Positions 1 through 5,423 of a stretch of 9,897 nucleotides of DNA are shown here, piece after piece. Origin of the DNA: a bacterium (lineage in GTDB: Bacteria; Actinomycetota; Acidimicrobiia; Acidimicrobiales; CATQHL01); contig JAPONU010000187.1 of NCBI GenBank assembly GCA_026713745.1, forward strand, positions 1-9,897. The letters run 5' to 3'. The notes beneath the pieces were generated by a model, which saw nothing but the letters and a program-made list of their open reading frames with translations, was not told the origin of the DNA and made no database searches. The position numbers were made by a program, and so were the translations under genes. Each line of letters starts with the position of its first letter. Position 1 is the first letter of the stretch.

Positions 1-1
1 C

Positions 2-424
2 CGGTCGCCCAAGCGACATCTCGCCGACCCGTCGCTGGCGGCCGCCGCCCTGGGCGCCGACCCGGACCGCCTCGTCTCCGACCCGGCAACGCTGGGCGTG
101 CTGTTCGAGTCGCTCGTGGTGCGCGACCTGCGCGTCCTGGCTCAGCCGCTGGGCGGGCGCGTCCACCACCTGCGCGACGCCGCCGGGCAGGAGGTCGACG
201 CGGTCGTCGAATGCCCCGACGGGCGCTGGCTGGCCGCTGAGATCAAGCTCGGCGGCACGGAGGCCATCGACACTGCTGCACGCTCGCTGCTGCGCCTCGC
301 CGCCAAGCTGCACGACGAGCGCCTCAACCGGCGCGGCGCCCTGGCGGTCATCACCGCCGTCGGCTACGGCTACACCCGGCCCGACGGTGTCAACGTCTTG
401 CCCATCACCACTCTTGGCCCCTGA
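2..424 (+). CDS. DUF4143-family protein, C-terminal part (cut by window edge)
   Basis: The reading frame is open from the left edge to the TGA at 422-424, so about 140 C-terminal residues are visible and the start lies outside the window. It carries the DUF4143 hallmarks: a K-R-H-L-A-D-P-S-L block (near 11-46), LFESLVVRDL, then G-Q-E-V-D followed by A-E-I-K-L-G-G and a final ITTLGP tail. DUF4143 belongs to the PD-(D/E)XK nuclease-like clan, and the D of EVD with E-I-K fits that core. In this family the domain follows an N-terminal AAA-type ATPase domain, which would be off the window. The cellular role of these proteins is not established. The tail is clearly paralogous to the copy ending at 4456. 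The stop overlaps the ATG of the next remnant (TGATG). Confidence 0.85.
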   Translation, partial: RSPKRHLADPSLAAAALGADPDRLVSDPATLGVLFESLVVRDLRVLAQPLGGRVHHLRDAAGQEVDAVVECPDGRWLAAEIKLGGTEAIDTAARSLLRLAAKLHDERLNRRGALAVITAVGYGYTRPDGVNVLPITTLGP

Positions 425-571
425 TGTCGACCCGGCAGGGCATGGCACCAACTCGACGACGCCATCGCCTCGCGCGGCTTCCACAACAGCGTCACGGTGC
501 GCGCCATGAACTCCGTGGAGGAGTAGGGAGCCGGCGACCACTGCCGCCTGCTGATCGAGGTCTCCGGTTGA
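424..571 (+). pseudogene. decayed small ORF downstream of DUF4143 gene, function unknown
   Basis: An ATG at 424 overlaps the stop of the DUF4143 gene (TGATG), as in translationally coupled pairs. From about 443 a protein-like stretch appears in another frame (W-H-Q-L-D-D-A-I-A-S-R-G-F, then S-V-T-V-R-A-M-N). It is interrupted by a TAG at 524-526 and continues in the same frame as H-C-R-L-L-I-E-V-S-G to a TGA at 569-571. A one-base frameshift near 436-443 plus the amber codon suggest a dead small gene of about 48 codons. I do not recognise a family. The frameshift reading is inference; the stretch could also be chance coding-like sequence in GC-rich DNA. Confidence 0.35.
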
Positions 572-572
572 T

Positions 573-593
573 CCGGCGCGATCGCTGCGCCGG
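573..593 (+). terminator. GC-rich hairpin, possible terminator
   Basis: CCGGCGC (573-579) and GCGCCGG (587-593) form a perfect 7-bp stem with a 7-nt loop, starting two bases after the TGA at 569-571. Only a short CTT follows, so it would be a weak intrinsic terminator lacking a U tract. I see nothing gene-like from 594 to 787. Confidence 0.4.
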
Positions 594-787
594 CTTGGGT
601 CCAACGTCTGTCGGCGTCCCGACTCATCCCATGCTGGGCAGGCGCGCTCGGCCGAGGATCTATTCGGGTGCTCTCTCGGGGATCGTTGGAGTCCGCCGGT
701 CGTCGCCGACATCGTCGTTGCCGCGACCGTCGCGGCCGGCCAGGGCGATTGCGGGGGGCCGCTCTTCGTTGATCCTTGCGCCCGGTG

Positions 788-816
788 TTGAGGATTGAGG
801 TCGAAGTGGCTAGAAT
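788..816 (+). promoter_or_regulatory. promoter of the phd-vapC operon
   Basis: TTGAGG at 788-793 and TAGAAT at 811-816 are separated by exactly 17 bp, a good vegetative sigma-factor layout. Transcription would start near 823, inside the operator palindrome and ahead of the ribosome binding site at 831-836. This is seen directly; activity is inferred. Confidence 0.65.
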
Positions 817-818
817 GT

Positions 819-828
819 TCTGTACAGA
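819..828 (+). promoter_or_regulatory. TGTACA palindrome, probable Phd/YefM-type operator
   Basis: TCTGTACAGA is a perfect 10-bp palindrome lying between the -10 box and the Shine-Dalgarno sequence. Its TGTACA core is the same hexamer known in the E. coli yefM-yoeB operator, which is bound by a Phd/YefM-family antitoxin. Since the next gene encodes such an antitoxin, autoregulation by this site is a strong inference. Confidence 0.6.
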
Positions 829-842
829 TTGGAGGGATTGGC

Positions 843-1133
843 GTGGACGCATCGGGCAGGAGCATTCCGGCTGCGCAGTTCCGTGACCAGTGCCTGCGGC
901 TCATGGACGAGGTCCGGGCCACCGGTGAGACGCTGATCGTGACCAAGCACGGCCGACCCGTCGCCGCGGTGGTGCCCTATGTGGACCAGGCCCCCAAGAG
1001 CATCATCGGGTGGAGCGACGACATCGACATCGGCTGGGACCCCGAGGAGCCGGCGGTTCCGCCCGAGCGTTGGCAGGTGCTGTCCGATCCTGATGGGGTG
1101 CTGAGCGGCGCCCCGTCCGGCGACGAGAGGTGA
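843..1133 (+). CDS. Phd/YefM-family antitoxin
   Basis: This 96-residue protein has the Phd/YefM fold signature: an N-terminal DNA-binding part (S-I-P-A-A-Q-F-R at 7-14, then a helix with L-M-D-E-V) and the characteristic V-T-K-H-G-R-P-V-A-A-V-V-P at 33-45. The acidic C-terminal tail is the part that usually wraps and inhibits the toxin. I chose the GTG at 843 because GGAGGG at 831-836 sits 6 nt upstream; a TTG at 795 lies in the promoter spacer and has no good site. Its stop overlaps the GTG of the toxin gene (GTGA, 1130-1133), so the two are coupled. It should repress its own promoter through the palindrome at 819-828. Confidence 0.9.
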   Translation: MDASGRSIPAAQFRDQCLRLMDEVRATGETLIVTKHGRPVAAVVPYVDQAPKSIIGWSDDIDIGWDPEEPAVPPERWQVLSDPDGVLSGAPSGDER

Positions 1134-1558
1134 GCCCGGCTCTCGTCCTGGACACCGGCGTCCTGCTGTGGATGTCCCAGGGCAGCGAGCATCTCGGTAG
1201 TCGGACCAGGGCGACGATCGAGGAGGCGGACCAGGGCGGCTCGTTGTCGTTCTCCGCCGTGTCGATGCTCGAGGTGGCCCGGCTCCACGGCGACGGCAGG
1301 ATCGACCTGCGCCGGGCCCCCGAAATGTGGCACCGCGATCTGATCGACCGGGGCGTCCGCGAGGTCCCCGTCACCGCAGAGACAGCGCTTCTCGCCGCCG
1401 CTCTCGAGAGCAGAGAGGGATTCCACGCCGACCCCGCCGACCAGCTGATCGCGGCGACCGCCATCGTGGCGCGCCGCCGACTCGTCACCTCCGACCGCAA
1501 GATCCTGCACTGGGCCACCGGGCGCGCCGAGCCCACCTGTCTCGACGCCCGGACCTAG
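1130..1558 (+). CDS. VapC-like PIN-domain ribonuclease toxin
   Basis: The 142-residue product is a PIN-domain protein, expected to be a Mg-dependent endoribonuclease toxin neutralised by the upstream Phd-type antitoxin. The acidic metal-binding residues are visible: D8 in V-L-D-T-G-V-L-L-W, E48 in S-M-L-E-V-A, D104 in H-A-D-P-A-D-Q-L-I-A-A-T-A, and D122 in L-V-T-S-D-R-K-I-L. The motif set and length match the subgroup of PIN toxins that pairs with Phd antitoxins. The GTG start overlaps the antitoxin stop by 4 nt, which sets tight coupling. All catalytic positions are intact, so the toxin is probably functional. The RNA target cannot be told from sequence. Confidence 0.9.
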   Translation: MSPALVLDTGVLLWMSQGSEHLGSRTRATIEEADQGGSLSFSAVSMLEVARLHGDGRIDLRRAPEMWHRDLIDRGVREVPVTAETALLAAALESREGFHADPADQLIAATAIVARRRLVTSDRKILHWATGRAEPTCLDART

Positions 1559-1667
1559 CCGGCGTTGTGCAGCTCTCGAGGGCCTCTTGTCAATAGTGGC
1601 CGAAAAGTGACGGCAGTTGGTGCAGAACTACGGTTGTTCCGCGACCCGTGCGACGTCTCGGGTCCGC

Positions 1668-1696
1668 TGTTCACTTGTGTCTACATTGTGTAGACT
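1668..1696 (+). promoter_or_regulatory. probable leaderless promoter of the mazEF-like operon
   Basis: TAGACT at 1691-1696 fits the TANNNT -10 pattern and lies exactly 6 nt before the GTG at 1703, so transcription would begin at or next to the start codon. A weak -35-like TGTTCA (1668-1673) is 17 bp upstream. No Shine-Dalgarno sequence precedes the GTG, which supports a leaderless mRNA. The same spacing recurs at 6171 and 7776. Confidence 0.5.
1679..1695 (+). promoter_or_regulatory. inverted-repeat operator over the -10 box
   Basis: GTCTACA (1679-1685) and TGTAGAC (1689-1695) are perfect 7-bp inverted arms around TTG. The repeat covers most of the -10 box TAGACT, so a protein bound here would block RNA polymerase. 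The antitoxin encoded immediately downstream is a ribbon-helix-helix protein, a class that binds short inverted repeats, so autorepression is the likely use. Confidence 0.6.
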
Positions 1697-1702
1697 CGTC
1701 TC

Positions 1703-1942
1703 GTGGCCAAGACGACGACGATTCGGGTCGATAGTGGGACGCACGCTCACCTTCAGGCGTTGAGCCGGGATGCGGACATGTCGCTGATCGACACTGTGCG
1801 GCTTGCGGCTGAGGCGCTTCGCCGGGAGCGGTTCGCTCGTCGGGTTGTCGGCGAGCTCGCCGCGCTGGCGGAGGACGCCGCCGCTTGGGAGGACTACGTG
1901 GGCGAGGCGGAGTCGTCCGCGGTTGGCGATGGCGTCGGTTGA
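1703..1942 (+). CDS. ribbon-helix-helix antitoxin (MazE-type partner of MazF)
   Basis: The 79-residue product starts with a T-T-T-I-R-V-D strand (residues 4-10), followed by two helices (H-A-H-L-Q-A-L and L-I-D-T-V-R-L-A-A-E-A-L), the usual ribbon-helix-helix arrangement that dimerises to bind DNA. The C-terminal third (about 50-79) is acidic and low in structure, as expected for the toxin-binding tail. The GTG at 1703 directly follows a -10 box, which suggests leaderless translation. The gene overlaps the toxin gene by 14 nt (1929-1942). Assignment as an antitoxin rests on the fold pattern plus the MazF partner. Confidence 0.82.
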   Translation: MAKTTTIRVDSGTHAHLQALSRDADMSLIDTVRLAAEALRRERFARRVVGELAALAEDAAAWEDYVGEAESSAVGDGVG

Positions 1943-2267
1943 CGAGTTCTGGCTGGTCGACTTCGGCACGCCGTATCCCGCCGAACCTGCACACCATCGT
2001 CCGGCTCTGGTTGTCGGCCCGCCCGAGGTGTTCGGATCTGCGTTCCCGTTCGTCATCGTTCTGCCGTTGACCACCACCCGGCGGAACCTCTCGTTCCACA
2101 TCGAGGTCGAAGCGATCCCGGAGACCGGACTCGCCGAGACGAGTTACGTGCAATGCGAACTCGTCCGGTCGGTGAACCGCAACCGCCTCGTTCACCGACT
2201 TGGCGTGATCGACATCGAGGGGAGCCGCCGCGTCACCGACGTGCTCCAGATGCTGCTCGGCCACTGA
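1929..2267 (+). CDS. MazF/PemK-family endoribonuclease toxin
   Basis: The 112-residue product is a MazF/PemK-type mRNA interferase. Visible family features are E-F-W-L-V-D-F-G near the start, H-H-R-P-A-L-V-V (the conserved R-P-A-L-V-V block), V-L-P-L-T-T-T, and a late S-Y-V-Q-C-E-L-V-R-S-V block followed by R-L-V-H-R-L-G. Family members cleave single-stranded RNA at short sequences; the specificity here is unknown. I chose the ATG at 1929 because the MazF domain begins right after it; longer in-frame extensions upstream overlap the antitoxin and carry no homology. The 14-nt overlap with the antitoxin gene implies coupled translation. The gene looks intact. Confidence 0.88.
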   Translation: MASVDEFWLVDFGTPYPAEPAHHRPALVVGPPEVFGSAFPFVIVLPLTTTRRNLSFHIEVEAIPETGLAETSYVQCELVRSVNRNRLVHRLGVIDIEGSRRVTDVLQMLLGH

Positions 2268-2314
2268 GCGTCGGCGACGTGCTTACTAGGCTGGGCGACT
2301 CGGCTTTCGGGGAG
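2264..2314 (+). promoter_or_regulatory. possible promoter and ribosome binding site of the ResA-like selenoprotein
   Basis: CTGAGC (2264-2269) and TAGGCT (2287-2292) are spaced by 17 bp. GGGGAG at 2309-2314 lies 5 nt before the TTG at 2320 and decides that start. The -35 overlaps the mazF stop codon. The ribosome binding site is convincing; the promoter is only plausible. Confidence 0.4.
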
Positions 2315-2319
2315 CGGTC

Positions 2320-3474
2320 TTGATCATCGTCGCAAACGGCAAGACGAACGAGGTCTCCCAGCGGACCGACGCCACGGATGCGCTATGGGTGCGACTCGAC
2401 GAGCTGCCCGGCGCCACCGGCTGGCAGATGAAGCCGCAAGGTGCCTGTCTGGGCGAGTTGTGCGTGCCGCTGCCGGCGGACAGGCGTGGGGACTGGATCG
2501 CCGACGCCGACGGCTGGGTGTGGTTCTGCTACTCGGAGTTCGCGGACCACATCGGCCAGAAGCACGTGCGCGACGGCGACGTGTGGAGCCTCGGCTCGGT
2601 GCCCGAAGTGCGTCGCAGCGGGCTGGAATCCGCGATCGCCCCCGACTTCGAGGTGACCGAGCGCAACGGCGACACGTTGCGGCTCTCGGACCTGCGTGGC
2701 CACAAGGTGGTGCTGTTCACCTGGTCGTCGTGGTGAGGGTGCCGCATCAGCCTGCCGGTCTGGCAGGAACTGTACGAATCCATCGGTCCCCGCCGCTTCG
2801 AGTTGATCAGTGTGGCGCAGGACTCCGGCGGTCCCGCCGCCCTGGACAAGTGGTTCGACCGGGCTGCGCCGACCTACCGGTGCGTCGTCGACCCCACACA
2901 CCACATCAGTTCGCTGTTCGGCTGGGTGAACGTTCCGTCGGCCGCCTGGATCGACGAGGACGGGCGCATCGTTCGCAGCGCCGAAGGGGCGTACCCGGCC
3001 GAGACGACCTACCGGTTCGGCCTCGGCAAGGTCCGCCTCGGCGACGGCGCCTTCGCCCGGGCGACCCGCGACTGGATCGAGCGGGGAGCTGACAGCGAGC
3101 ACGTCTGGTCGGCCGCCGAACTGGCCGAGCGGATCAGGCCCGTCGACGACGACACGCTGCTGGCGGAAGCCACGTTCAAGCTGGCGTTGCACTTCGAGGC
3201 GACCGGCGACAGCGAGCGCGCACGGCGGCACTTCGCCGCGGCGGAGCACCTGGCGCCGGACAACTGGAACTACCTGCGCCAGGGCTGGACGCACAAGGGC
3301 ACCGCCTACGCCCACCTGAAGGTGCTGCGGCGGACGAACCACCTGCGCAAGAACTCAGACAAGAGCTACTACGACCCCATGGGGTTGCCCGACGAGAACT
3401 ACCGCCGGTTCACCGAGCCCGAGTGGCTGTGGACCCCCGCTGCCCGGCGGCTCAAGCAACTGCTCCACCGCTAG
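2320..3474 (+). CDS. ResA/TlpA-like thioredoxin-fold selenoprotein (Sec139, in-frame TGA)
   Basis: Read through the TGA at 2734-2736, this is one 384-residue protein. Residues 1-105 are an N-terminal region I do not recognise. About 106-245 are thioredoxin-like of the ResA/TlpA/AhpC-TSA type: A-P-D-F-E-V, L-R-G-H-K-V-V-L-F, the active site W135-S-S-W-U139-G-C141-R, and the cis-proline in N-V-P206-S. About 270-335 look helical, with a TPR-like pair (A-L-H-F-E-A-T-G-D-S-E-R-A). The TGA falls exactly where the first redox cysteine of the family belongs, and coding resumes in the same frame with no other stop for 738 bases. A SECIS-like hairpin follows (2748-2772). The motif fits the pattern W-[AS]-x-x-U-G-C that I recall for a ResA-like selenoprotein family. 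The pair is U-x-C, not C-x-x-C. The protein should act as a thiol or peroxide redox enzyme; no signal peptide is seen. The TTG start has GGGGAG 5 nt upstream. Confidence 0.85.
2734..2772 (+). other. UGA(Sec) codon and bacterial SECIS-like hairpin
   Basis: After the TGA (2734-2736), CAG+CCTGCC (2748-2756) pairs with GGCAGG (2762-2767) and CTG (2770-2772), leaving an AA bulge at 2768-2769. The stem is 9 bp and the apical loop is GGTCT (2757-2761), starting 20 nt after the TGA. Bacterial SECIS elements lie just downstream of the UGA with a G-containing small loop at about this distance, and E. coli fdhF has the same GGUCU loop. The hairpin lies inside the coding sequence, as expected for SelB-dependent decoding. 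Confidence 0.8.
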
Positions 3475-3491
3475 CGGGACGGCCAGCCTCT

Positions 3492-3512
3492 GACCGCTAA
3501 CTCGTGGCGGTC
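3492..3512 (+). terminator. hairpin after the selenoprotein gene, probable terminator
   Basis: GACCGCTA (3492-3499) pairs with TGGCGGTC (3505-3512) in an 8-bp stem with one T-G wobble and the loop ACTCG (3500-3504). It lies 17 nt after the stop at 3472-3474 and is followed by the pyrimidine run TTCTC. This fits a modest intrinsic terminator for the upstream gene. Confidence 0.5.
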
Positions 3513-3529
3513 TTCTCGATGTCAGCGAG

Positions 3530-3601
3530 GAACTCGGGACGTCACCCCTGTTCCGGCTGGGCCGAGGATGCCTATGTCGAGGGTTCGTGACGTCCCAGTT
3601 C
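3530..3601. repeat. 15-bp inverted repeat flanking 41 bp
   Basis: The left arm at 3530-3545 and the right arm at 3587-3601 are complementary over 15 bp (core GGGACGTCAC / GTGACGTCCC plus GAACT / AGTTC) with a single extra C at 3535. The 41-bp interior has its own short pairings (CCCT/AGGG and CGGC/GCCG). Possible readings are a structured RNA or terminator, the termini of a tiny degenerate mobile element, or a protein-binding site. It lies between a complete gene and a 5'-truncated one, so a rearrangement scar is plausible. Confidence 0.55.
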
Positions 3602-3634
3602 TTCATAGTCCGGTCGGTTCGGCCCAGTTGCGGA

Positions 3635-3703
3635 CGAAATCGTGATCAAGAGTTCCACAATATCGCGATCAAGGCGTCCACGAAATCGCGGTTGAAGCCG
3701 TCT
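3635..3703. repeat. three degenerate 23-bp tandem units
   Basis: Units run 3635-3657, 3658-3680 and 3681-3703. The first two match at 17 of 23 positions (shared ATCG-GATCAAG and TCCA). The third is more diverged but keeps AAATCGCG and the spacing. The stretch is poorer in GC than its neighbours and contains no recognisable gene. Between 3602 and 3757 I see only this repeat and noncoding-looking sequence. Confidence 0.45.
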
Positions 3704-3757
3704 GCAGCCTATGCTCGGGCGGAATCCACGTCATGGAAGAGCTGCTCACACCGCCGG

Positions 3758-4456
3758 GATACATGCCTCGACGAGGTCAGCCGCGCAGACATCTCCCGAG
3801 TCGATGGCATCACCCGAGACCCGGCCGGAGTGCGTCGCCTCATGGCCTCGCTGGGGCGCAACACGGCCACGCAGGCGACTCTCAAGACTCTGGGGGTCGA
3901 TGTTGGCGGCGGTGAGGCCATGCTGCACCCCCAGACGGTGAAGAGCTACCTCGGCGCGCTGTCCCGCCTGTTCGTGGTGGAGGATCTGCCCGCATGGCGA
4001 CCGCACCTGCGGTCCCGCGCGGAGCTTCGCCGCACGCCGAAGCGCTACTTCACTGACCCATCCCTGGCGGTCGCGGCACTGCGGTCCAACCGCGACCAGC
4101 TGATGGGCGAGTTGAGCTACTTCGGACGGCTGTTCGAGTCGCTGGTGACGCGCGACCTGAGTGTCTACGCGCAGGCCAACGACTGGCAGCTGTCCCACTA
4201 CCGCGATAGCTCCGGTCTGGAGGTGGATCTCATCCTCACCAGCCTCGACTACCGGGGTTGGGCCGCAGCCGAGGTGAAGCTGGGAGGAACGGAACTCATC
4301 GAGCAGGGCGTGAAGTCCCTGCGCCGGCTGCGGGAGCGGGTGGACCCGGATCGGATGGGCGAGCCCAGCAAACTCATGGTCATCACCGCCGGCGGCTACG
4401 GCTTCGAGTACCCCGACGGCATTGCAGTCGTCCCCATCACCGCGCTCGGACCGTGA
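3758..4456 (+). pseudogene. DUF4143-family protein, 5'-truncated (ATPase domain missing)
   Basis: From about 3758 the frame encodes the latter half of a DUF4143 ATPase-family protein: L-D-E-V-S-R-A-D-I-S-R-V-D, M-A-S-L-G-R-N-T-A-T-Q-A, T-V-K-S-Y-L-G-A-L-S-R-L-F-V-V-E-D, T-P-K-R-Y-F-T-D-P-S-L-A, then L-F-E-S-L-V and the PD-(D/E)XK-like pair G-L-E-V-D / A-E-V-K-L-G-G. The upstream part, which in intact relatives is an AAA-type P-loop domain of some 200 or more residues, is absent; no Walker A motif is found before it, and repeats occupy 3530-3703 instead. The frame remains open up to 3587 but that extension has no family resemblance. The downstream half is undamaged, so loss may be recent. The tail is paralogous to the protein ending at 424. 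It converges on the ADP-ribosylglycohydrolase gene with 25 bp between. Confidence 0.75.
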
Positions 4457-4481
4457 GCAACCGGGCGAGCCACCTCGGCGT

Positions 4482-5423
4482 CTAGGGCCCGACGGCGGCT
4501 CGGTCGTGGAGTTGGTCGGCGAGTGAGGTGATCTCGGTCAGCATCGTGAGCTTGTTGCGCCAGCGGGCGGGGATTGCCTCGGCTCCGTAGTGGGCGCCGG
4601 CCAGCTGGCCGTAGATGGCGCCGGTGGTGTCGGCGTCGTCACCGAGGTTCACCGCCAGCAGGGCGCCCTCCCGGTAGTCGTCGGAGCGGTCGAAGGCCCA
4701 CAGGGCGGCTTCGAGGGCGTCGACGACGTAGCCGGTGCCGCGGATGTCCGGCGGGTCGAGGAACCTGAACGATCCGGCGGCGACGCGGTCGATCTCGTGC
4801 ACCAGCGGGTCGCGCTCCCAGAACCCGTCGATGGGGCAGTAGCGGGGGGACAGCAGCGTGTGTTTGTGGACGCCCCGCAGGGCGCCCACCAGCAGCCCGG
4901 CGTAGTAGCGGCAGGCGTCGACCGCCTCGTGGGCCCCATGGGTGGTGCGGGAACTGTCCGCGGCCCTGTCGATGGCTTCGGCAGCGTCGGCGGCGAAATA
5001 CATCGGCACCGGCGCCAGCCGCATCAGCGACCCGTTGCCGGCGGTGTCCGGGTCGGTCGAGCCGGCATACGGGTCGTGGTAGCGGACGAACTTCGCCAGC
5101 GCCCGAGCCACGGTGCTGCCGAAGTCGAAGCAGGTCCCTGTGGAGGACAGGTAGCCCTCGCCCACCCAGCGCACGTAGCGCTGCATCTGGTCCATGGGGT
5201 CGAACCCGTCGCACTCCACCAGGCTCGTGGCCAGGCACAGGGCCATCGAGGTGTCGTCGGTCCACTGGCCGGGCTGCAGATTGAACGGCCCGCCGCCGAC
5301 CATGTCGGAGATCGGCTCGAAGCTGCCTGGCGACTTGAACTCCAGGGTGGTGCCGAGCGCGTCGCCCGCCGCCAGACCCAGCAGGCAGCCCCGGAACCGG
5401 TCCCGGTCGGTGGGCCGGCTCAC
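4482..5423 (-). CDS. ADP-ribosylglycohydrolase (DraG/ARH family)
   Basis: The 313-residue product has the ARH/DraG signature set: G-C-L-L-G-L-A-A-G-D-A-L-G at 12-24, the metal-binding W54-T-D-D-T58, G-N-G-S-L-M-R-L-A-P-V in the middle, and N-L-G-D262-D263-A-D265-T-T-G near the C-terminus, which completes the dinuclear Mg site. Family members hydrolyse ADP-ribose from proteins or from small ADP-ribosylated molecules; the substrate here is unknown. I chose the GTG at 5423 because the domain begins right after it and because it overlaps the phosphatase stop as GTGA (5420-5423). A longer in-frame version would run through the end of the phosphatase gene and lacks homology. It is the second gene of a two-gene unit with the phosphatase. 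Confidence 0.92.
   Translation of the reverse strand: MSRPTDRDRFRGCLLGLAAGDALGTTLEFKSPGSFEPISDMVGGGPFNLQPGQWTDDTSMALCLATSLVECDGFDPMDQMQRYVRWVGEGYLSSTGTCFDFGSTVARALAKFVRYHDPYAGSTDPDTAGNGSLMRLAPVPMYFAADAAEAIDRAADSSRTTHGAHEAVDACRYYAGLLVGALRGVHKHTLLSPRYCPIDGFWERDPLVHEIDRVAAGSFRFLDPPDIRGTGYVVDALEAALWAFDRSDDYREGALLAVNLGDDADTTGAIYGQLAGAHYGAEAIPARWRNKLTMLTEITSLADQLHDRAAVGP

Noticed and set aside
524..526. TAG as a recoded (pyrrolysine-type) codon
   Set aside because: The surrounding fragment also needs a frameshift to make sense and has no known family, so decay is the simpler reading.
977..1536. two overlapping 177-codon minus-strand frames
   Set aside because: Antisense shadows of the Phd-VapC genes without recognisable motifs; the plus-strand genes have complete signatures.
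1585..1625. sequence resembling an insertion-sequence terminus (TGTCAATAGTGGCC and following)
   Set aside because: The resemblance is from memory only. No partner inverted repeat or transposase was found in the window.
2734..2736. TGA as an ordinary nonsense mutation making a pseudogene
   Set aside because: The stop is at the catalytic cysteine, the frame is intact for the rest of the domain, and a SECIS-like hairpin follows. The second gene at 7161-7709 shows the same three features.
2383..3342. 319-codon open frame on the minus strand
   Set aside because: It is the antisense shadow of the ResA-like selenoprotein gene. It has no family motif, and the plus-strand reading explains the sequence on both sides of the TGA.
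3540..3590. minus-strand P-loop-like G-P-A-G-T-G-V-T-S as a GTPase or ATPase gene remnant
   Set aside because: The lysine of the P-loop is missing, the match is only about ten residues, and it lies within an inverted repeat. Too weak to call a gene.
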